Part shown: one piece after another, positions 58,888 through 64,000 of the stretch
Position numbering within the stretch: the first letter of the stretch is position 1
Layout: each line of letters starts with the position of its first letter
Source of the DNA: an uncultured Psychrobacter sp.
GTDB taxonomy: Bacteria; Pseudomonadota; Gammaproteobacteria; Pseudomonadales; Moraxellaceae
Length of the DNA: 64,000 bases
Direction: 5' to 3'
Assembly (NCBI GenBank): GCA_947501045.1
Contig: CANMUI010000001.1
Coordinates: 558,001-622,000, forward strand
Notes under the pieces: model-generated
What the model saw: the letters and a program-made list of their open reading frames with translations, nothing else
The model's database searches: none
What the model was told of the DNA's origin: nothing
Made by a program: the position numbers and the translations under genes

Positions 58888-60735
58888 ATGATTACGTTGG
58901 CAGATTTTCAAAATTATTTATCAAAAAAAGCTCCTTTATCACAGCTACAGCATTCGCAGTCTGCGCCAATCTATATAAACGACGATGCTACAAGCGAACA
59001 AGAGCAGCTGCTTAGATGGGCTGCAAGCTTATCTGCACAGACCCAGACTCAGCAAGTAATGCAGCTAGAGCAGATATTAACAGAACTGACAGTTGCAGAG
59101 CTAGAAGATAAAAAGCGCTTACAGCTGCTAAGTGTGGTTATGAGCGCAGCGGATCGTCTGATCACCGTGCTGCACAAACACTACAATCACGAGCTTGGCG
59201 CACTAAATGACGAACAGTTACTTTATATCAACCAAGCCAAATCGTTGTATTATCTGATAATATTAGCCCACGATGGCATCATACAACGTGCAAGCTTAGC
59301 GCTGAATGCTCAACAAGAGCAGCAGAGCATACATGGTTGGCAGCGCCTACTTACGCTAGCGAAAACGCCGCCTCTTACTTTAGGCGCTGCTATTTATCAG
59401 TCGCTTATAGCCTATCAAAAACTACTGTACGAGCATGATCTATCTTACCAGCCGCCGTTACATCTGTGGTCAGCATTTAACCGTCTTTATTACCTAGCTT
59501 GTCAGGTAGGCGTTGCCCATAACGACCTAAGTATGCAAGTGGTGACTAAACAGGCGCCTAGTATTCACAAACTGTATGTACAAATTTGCTTGCACAGCTT
59601 ACTGAATGTGCGTGCGATGCATCGATCTGATATCTTACTAGTGCAGCGTCTACTCCCACTATGGTCCATTCATATCAGCGCCACTTATGAGCTGCAAACC
59701 AGTACCCGTATTTTTGTGGATTTACAAAGCAAAGGCCCGCCTGAGTATTTGTCGGCGCAATCTACCATTAACCCTTATGAAGAGCATCAGCGCTGCTTGT
59801 TTGTCGATCTCAAACCATTAGCTGCCTATCTATACCAGCGCCAACAGGCTTTACTCAATAGTCACGATGAGGCGGTTGAGTACCAACTGATTAGCAAAGT
59901 ATTCATGACGATTCAGCATCGTTATATCGACCGGCAAACCACCTTACCTACAAGGTACAGCCCAAAACAGCGCGCTACTATCATAAGCGGCTTTAATAAT
60001 ATTCATTATGAGGTGGCAGGCAAGCGCGGCCTGATGAGTATGATTGCGGCAAAGGAGCTGGCAGCGGCGCAGCTACCGCGTCAAGATACACAGCCCAAAA
60101 ATCGTGTGATCGATACTCTGAGCGTAGAGACCTTTGATAGCACGGATACAGTGTCACCCTTTCGAGCGCTATATCTATTGCCTACCTCCGACGCCTCAGC
60201 GCAAAAAACAACAGACAATAAGACAAGCGCACCATGTGCAGATATGCAAATTAGCGATGCAACGCTTGCTAATATTGACAACGATGATAGTGATCTCAAA
60301 GCCGGCCTTGGCGATGAGCTGGTTATGGACAACAATATCAATACAGCGCCGCCGCCACTACCGCTGATGAGTCTGTTTTTGTTATGCCGATCAGCTCATA
60401 ATAGTGAGCTGAAATGGTCACTGGGTATGGTACGCTGGCTCAACTTTGAACATAGATATACTGAGGTAGAATGGCAAGTACTCGGACATGTCCTAACCGC
60501 TTGTGCCTTGCGTTTAGACAATAGAGATCAGCGTAGCCAGCACTTTGTCCCCGCCTTGATGGTAGCAGGCGATCAAGCGCTACAAACTGCATTTACTATC
60601 ATTGTCCCACCTTATCATTTCAAACCTAATGACAAAGTGATGCTACGTATTGATGATAAACAAGAAAATCTGCGCTTACAGGAATGTTTAATCAACAGTA
60701 GAGTATTTAATCAGTATAAAGTGATGCAGCTTTAA
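58888..60735 (+). CDS. Unknown protein upstream of FimX-like gene
   Basis: A 615-residue cytoplasmic protein without signal peptide or TM helix. It is mostly alpha-helical up to about 420, with Gln/Leu-rich helices. A low-complexity, Asp/Thr-rich linker (about 420-490) leads to a C-terminal domain of about 120 residues containing LKWSLGMVRWLN and LQTAFTIIVPPYHFKPNDKV, which reads like a beta-barrel of the PilZ general shape; this is a weak resemblance and not a motif match (no RxxxR...D/NxSxxG seen). It lies 61 bases before the FimX-like gene. Function unknown; a partner role in type IV pilus control is a guess from position. Confidence 0.6.
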   Translation: MITLADFQNYLSKKAPLSQLQHSQSAPIYINDDATSEQEQLLRWAASLSAQTQTQQVMQLEQILTELTVAELEDKKRLQLLSVVMSAADRLITVLHKHYNHELGALNDEQLLYINQAKSLYYLIILAHDGIIQRASLALNAQQEQQSIHGWQRLLTLAKTPPLTLGAAIYQSLIAYQKLLYEHDLSYQPPLHLWSAFNRLYYLACQVGVAHNDLSMQVVTKQAPSIHKLYVQICLHSLLNVRAMHRSDILLVQRLLPLWSIHISATYELQTSTRIFVDLQSKGPPEYLSAQSTINPYEEHQRCLFVDLKPLAAYLYQRQQALLNSHDEAVEYQLISKVFMTIQHRYIDRQTTLPTRYSPKQRATIISGFNNIHYEVAGKRGLMSMIAAKELAAAQLPRQDTQPKNRVIDTLSVETFDSTDTVSPFRALYLLPTSDASAQKTTDNKTSAPCADMQISDATLANIDNDDSDLKAGLGDELVMDNNINTAPPPLPLMSLFLLCRSAHNSELKWSLGMVRWLNFEHRYTEVEWQVLGHVLTACALRLDNRDQRSQHFVPALMVAGDQALQTAFTIIVPPYHFKPNDKVMLRIDDKQENLRLQECLINSRVFNQYKVMQL

Positions 60736-60796
60736 TAATTCAGGACTGATATACTACGTTTTGTTGCTTTATTGTGATTACGAAAAAAGGTCTTTT

Positions 60797-62881
60797 ATGC
60801 GCACTGAATCTATCTTAAATCTATTAGTCATTGATGCAGATCAATTATATGCCGAGCGTTTAGTAAGTTTGTTATCTGCTTATTATGATAAGGTCAATTT
60901 AGGTTTTTTAGATGATAAAGAAGAGCTATTAAAGTCGCTACGTCAGCAGTGGGACGTGCTGGTGTTTGGACGTGCCTATGATATGAGCTTCACTGATGTC
61001 GTCGGTATCGTACAAGAACAAAGCCTTGATCTACCTATCATTGGGCTTATGAGCGATGAGATGGCAAGCACAGGGCGCAACGAAGATGGCTTGCCTGCGG
61101 TGATCGACGGTATTATGGTAAAGGCTTTGCTCGCTGAAAAAGAGAGTCAGGTGGTGATAGCTATCTGCCTACAACACGCTAACGTACGTAGTCTGCGCCA
61201 ACTCAATACTTTGCGCCATGTACTCTCTGAAGCTGAGCAGCGCGCTAATATCTTGATTAAAAACTCTAAAAGTGCGGTGGCTTACATCGATCAAGGCATT
61301 CATATCTTTGCCAATGACCCCTATCTAAAACTGTTCAACTTTGAATCGATGGATGAGATCATCGGTCTGCCAGTAATTGATTTTATGGCAGGCGGCGACA
61401 ATGTGAAAGGCTTTAAAGAGTTTTTGCGTCAGTTTGATAAAGGTAGCCGCGCGCAAGTTGAGTTTAATTTTCAAAGTAAGCGCTTAGATGGCAGTACCTT
61501 TGAGGCCAAATTGCAGTTAGCAGCGGCGACTTTAGATGGCGATCCGGTCACTCAGGTCATCATTCAACAAAACAACAATAATAGCGCTGAGATTGCCAAA
61601 CGCTTAGCAGCGGCTGAACGCCAAGATAGCTTGACTAATCTTAACAACCGCCGCGGCTTTGAGGAGCACTTTGAGTCTTTATACCAGCAGGCCGTGCAAA
61701 ACAAAACTGGTGCAGGTCTGTTATATATCCAGCTCGATAATATTGGTAAAATCAGTAGCAGCTTAGGCTTGCAAGGCGTCGATGCCACCATTCAGCAAGT
61801 AGCACGCACACTGGAGCAGATTGTAGTTGAAGGGCATATCAGCCGCTTTAGTGATACCGCTTTTACGATCTTAGTCGAGCAGTCGTCGACGCAAGTGCTT
61901 ACTGATTTAGCTGAACGTATTCGTCAGAATATTAGCGCGATGCTTATTGAGGTGGACAAACGTACGACCAGTACCACGGTCAGTATTGGCATTGTCAAAA
62001 TTGAGTCCAGCGCCGCTGAACCCCAAGTGCTGCTTGAGCGTGCTCTTGACGCCATTAACCGTATTAGAATTGAGACCAAAAATCACGGTGATGCTTATCA
62101 TCTATATGATCCAAGTGAGCATGCTAATAGTGATGATAATGCTTTGGCAGAATATCTCATAAACGCTATTACCCAAAATCGTTTTGAGCTGTTCTTTCAG
62201 CCGATTTATGATATCAATCAAGATCGTAGTGATTTCTTTGAGGTCTATTTGCGTCTACCACTTGCCGATGCCGACAATACCGTACTGACGCCGGATAAAT
62301 TTATGAGTGTCGCCAAAGCGCACAATTTGCGCGAAAAGATAGATCGCTGGATCTTAATTAATGCCTGCAAACAATTGAGTGAAGCTCGCAAAACGCACCC
62401 TGAAGCGCGCTTACTTATACAGCTAACTAGTGCCTCCTTGATTGATAAAAAACTACCCAATGTAGCAAGCCAGCTTATTAAGGCGGTGGGCGGCGCATCA
62501 GAGGCCTTAACCCTGCAGTTTAATGAGCAGGATGTTGCCAATCATTTAACCGTTGCCAAGTCACAGTTTACCGCGCTAAGTGAGGTAGGTTGTCAGGTGG
62601 GTATCCATAATTTTGGCACCTCAGCCAAATCAATTGAGATCATTGAATTTGTACAGCCTGATATGACAAAACTTGCACGCAACTATGTGGAAGATATCAA
62701 TAAGGCGGACAACATAGAAGCTATCAAATCCCTTATTAAGCGTACCACTGAGCTTCAAGTTGACGTCTTAATGCCTTATATTGAAGAGGCGGCGACTATG
62801 TCGGTATCATGGAGCGTGGGCGCGCGTTATCTGCAAGGCTATTACTTAGAGATGCCGAGTAAAACGATAACGGTGGTTTAA
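60797..62881 (+). CDS. fimX: FimX-like degenerate GGDEF-EAL cyclic-di-GMP effector
   Basis: A 694-residue protein: an N-terminal receiver-like domain (1-130, LLVIDADQLYAERLVSLL, no clear acceptor Asp), a PAS domain (about 165-280), a GGDEF-type domain and an EAL-type domain. The GGDEF motif is replaced by SDTAF (352-356) and EAL by EVY (482-484), so catalysis is unlikely. In Pseudomonas and Xanthomonas, FimX with the same layout binds c-di-GMP and controls type IV pilus assembly with PilZ and PilB. I start at MRTESILN because AAAAAAGG lies at proper spacing. It follows the 615-residue protein gene. Confidence 0.82.
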   Translation: MRTESILNLLVIDADQLYAERLVSLLSAYYDKVNLGFLDDKEELLKSLRQQWDVLVFGRAYDMSFTDVVGIVQEQSLDLPIIGLMSDEMASTGRNEDGLPAVIDGIMVKALLAEKESQVVIAICLQHANVRSLRQLNTLRHVLSEAEQRANILIKNSKSAVAYIDQGIHIFANDPYLKLFNFESMDEIIGLPVIDFMAGGDNVKGFKEFLRQFDKGSRAQVEFNFQSKRLDGSTFEAKLQLAAATLDGDPVTQVIIQQNNNNSAEIAKRLAAAERQDSLTNLNNRRGFEEHFESLYQQAVQNKTGAGLLYIQLDNIGKISSSLGLQGVDATIQQVARTLEQIVVEGHISRFSDTAFTILVEQSSTQVLTDLAERIRQNISAMLIEVDKRTTSTTVSIGIVKIESSAAEPQVLLERALDAINRIRIETKNHGDAYHLYDPSEHANSDDNALAEYLINAITQNRFELFFQPIYDINQDRSDFFEVYLRLPLADADNTVLTPDKFMSVAKAHNLREKIDRWILINACKQLSEARKTHPEARLLIQLTSASLIDKKLPNVASQLIKAVGGASEALTLQFNEQDVANHLTVAKSQFTALSEVGCQVGIHNFGTSAKSIEIIEFVQPDMTKLARNYVEDINKADNIEAIKSLIKRTTELQVDVLMPYIEEAATMSVSWSVGARYLQGYYLEMPSKTITVV

Positions 62882-63183
62882 AGGTATTCTTGCTACGCTA
62901 TTAGCTAGTTTTGAAATTAAATAAAACTATTTGTAGTAGGTTTGGTCTTGCAAGAATCTGTATAAATAAAAGCCTCTACTAACAGAAGCTTGAGTGCCAA
63001 TAGTGGCTTTTAAATAAGTGTCATCGTCTAATTTAATTTTAATTTGTCAAAGATAAACTTCCATTCTACAGCAGCGTTTTTGTTTAATTTCTCGCTTTTC
63101 GTGATTCATCTCTTATTATTCTTATAAGCTTATAATCGTGCTTTTCATTAGCCAACATACAAACTATTAAAGAACATAAAAAT
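62882..63183. other. 302-bp intergenic region before cytochrome c gene
   Basis: AT-rich. Contains a possible long-loop hairpin (62967-63011, listed separately). The remainder presumably includes the promoter of the cytochrome gene. No ORF or RNA gene was supported. Confidence 0.45.
62967..63011 (+). terminator. Possible weak terminator after fimX-like gene
   Basis: AAAAGCCTCTA pairs with TAGTGGCTTTT apart from one mismatch, with a loop of about 20 bases and only a short T/A tail. It is placed correctly downstream of the fimX-like gene but is weak. Confidence 0.35.
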
Positions 63184-63741
63184 ATGTCTATTAAGATCAA
63201 TATCACAATGAGTGGTATGTTAATTGCAGCGCTGTTAGTATTAACTACGCTCACGGCTTGTCAGCGTCCGCCGCCCGATTATCGCGCTCCGGTTACTTTA
63301 CCAGTGTATATGGTAGGAGACGCTGATAATGGCGCACTGATCTATGAGGACGCCTGTGGACAGTGTCATCAGCTCACCCCGGGTAGTAATAAAAAAGGGC
63401 CGCAGCTCATGAACATTTATGGCGCGCAGGCGGCAGCGTTGGCTGATTATGATTATAGTGAAGGGCTAGCTACCTCAGGCTGGGTATGGGACGCTAAAAC
63501 TTTGGACCCTTATATCGCCGATGTTGAAGAAGCTATGCCAGCATCTAAGATGCTTGCAGATCCGATGCCAGATGCTAGTGAGCGTGCTGATGTTATCGCT
63601 TATTTGTCTACTCTGCGCGCGCCAGCTCCAGTCGTTGCTAGCGATGGCAAACCCGTCTTGACTAATGAGCATACGCAGATGAGTAACGAGGCAGTTGAGA
63701 TCGCACCTGGCGCAGAAAACAAACCAGCGGCCAGTTTTTAA
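63184..63741 (+). CDS. Lipid-anchored c-type cytochrome
   Basis: A 185-residue monohaem cytochrome c. Signal sequence with lipobox LTAC (Cys26), so it is probably a lipoprotein on the periplasmic side. Haem motif C58-G-Q-C61-H62 (DACGQCHQL), then KKGPQLMNIYG and a likely axial Met in AMPASKM (about residue 123), giving His/Met coordination as in mitochondrial-type class I cytochromes. The acidic and Pro/Ala-rich tail from about 145 is extra. The redox partner cannot be told; an electron carrier to a terminal oxidase is plausible. Confidence 0.87.
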   Translation: MSIKINITMSGMLIAALLVLTTLTACQRPPPDYRAPVTLPVYMVGDADNGALIYEDACGQCHQLTPGSNKKGPQLMNIYGAQAAALADYDYSEGLATSGWVWDAKTLDPYIADVEEAMPASKMLADPMPDASERADVIAYLSTLRAPAPVVASDGKPVLTNEHTQMSNEAVEIAPGAENKPAASF

Positions 63742-63925
63742 TCTCAAGTTTTAACTTATAGCACTCAATACATAAACACGCTTTATCTTTACTATAGTTA
63801 GTTTAGTAGTTGATAGATTTTTATCTTTTTATAATAAAGCACTTTATTATTTATAATCATGGCTTTGACAGAGTCTATTTATAAATAGTTAAATGTTCTC
63901 ATCACAATAAAATCGGTAGTTTACT

Positions 63926-64000
63926 ATGCGCCAAAGCTCTGCCTATGATTTATCCGCCAACTCAAATACCTTGTTTCGATCAGAAACAGACGTTGAGGTA
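63926..64000 (+). CDS. Start of an unidentified gene (3'-truncated)
   Basis: An open frame of 25 codons from ATG to the window edge, beginning MRQSSAYDLSANSN and continuing LFRSETDVEV. No convincing ribosome-binding site is visible upstream (ATCGGTAGTTTACT). The fragment is too short to identify. The ATG start and in-frame continuation are the only evidence. Confidence 0.4.
   Translation, partial: MRQSSAYDLSANSNTLFRSETDVEV

Overview
The window looks like a chromosomal segment of a Moraxellaceae gammaproteobacterium, most likely Psychrobacter. This rests on moderate-to-low GC, AT-rich intergenic DNA, the character of the protein families (gspN-gspC-gspD apart from the other type II secretion genes, efp divergent from epmB, a zinc-independent L33) and the absence of enterobacterial signatures. 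It is an assignment from sequence character, not from a database search. No rRNA, tRNA, CRISPR array, intact insertion sequence or prophage was found.

Layout. 1-4050: end of an S-formylglutathione hydrolase gene, rpe, small unknown proteins and the rpmB-rpmG ribosomal protein pair. 4524-10160: one very large lipoprotein built of immunoglobulin-like repeats. 10.4-24.0 kb: housekeeping genes (purU, a ypjD-like gene, ffh, tsaB, uppP, rsmJ, ubiA, yjbQ, mnmC, yciI, yciB and a yciV/rnm-type phosphatase). 24.5-34.5 kb: a membrane diguanylate cyclase, truD, a Rieske/FAD oxidoreductase, an acetyltransferase, a lone lysine/ornithine N-monooxygenase, glutathione reductase and a split ThrE-type exporter.

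34.9-41.5 kb is the most accessory-looking part. It carries a lipoprotein / zinc-ribbon / Sel1-repeat cluster, an SDR plus monooxygenase pair and a KAP-like P-loop NTPase. These are interspersed with short palindromic repeats and a possible gene remnant. After it come uvrA, a YajR-like MFS transporter, ssb and an H-NS-family gene, separated by unusually long AT-rich gaps.

48.7-64 kb: the gspN-gspC-gspD secretion operon, a 52-residue membrane peptide, a TatD nuclease, tcdA, a soluble GAF hybrid histidine kinase, efp divergent from epmB (the enzyme that makes the beta-lysine for EF-P), a 615-residue unknown protein followed by a FimX-like protein with degenerate GGDEF and EAL motifs, and a lipid-anchored cytochrome c. 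The last 75 bases open a further gene.

Functional themes are tRNA and translation-factor modification (tsaB, mnmC, truD, tcdA, rsmJ, efp/epmB), cyclic-di-GMP signalling (one probable cyclase, one degenerate effector), envelope and secretion, and glutathione/formaldehyde chemistry. The best places to look for undescribed biology are the duplicated-domain zinc-ribbon cluster (35.1-38.0 kb), the KAP-like NTPase (39.7-41.5 kb), the FimX partner protein (58.9-60.7 kb) and the giant Ig-repeat lipoprotein.
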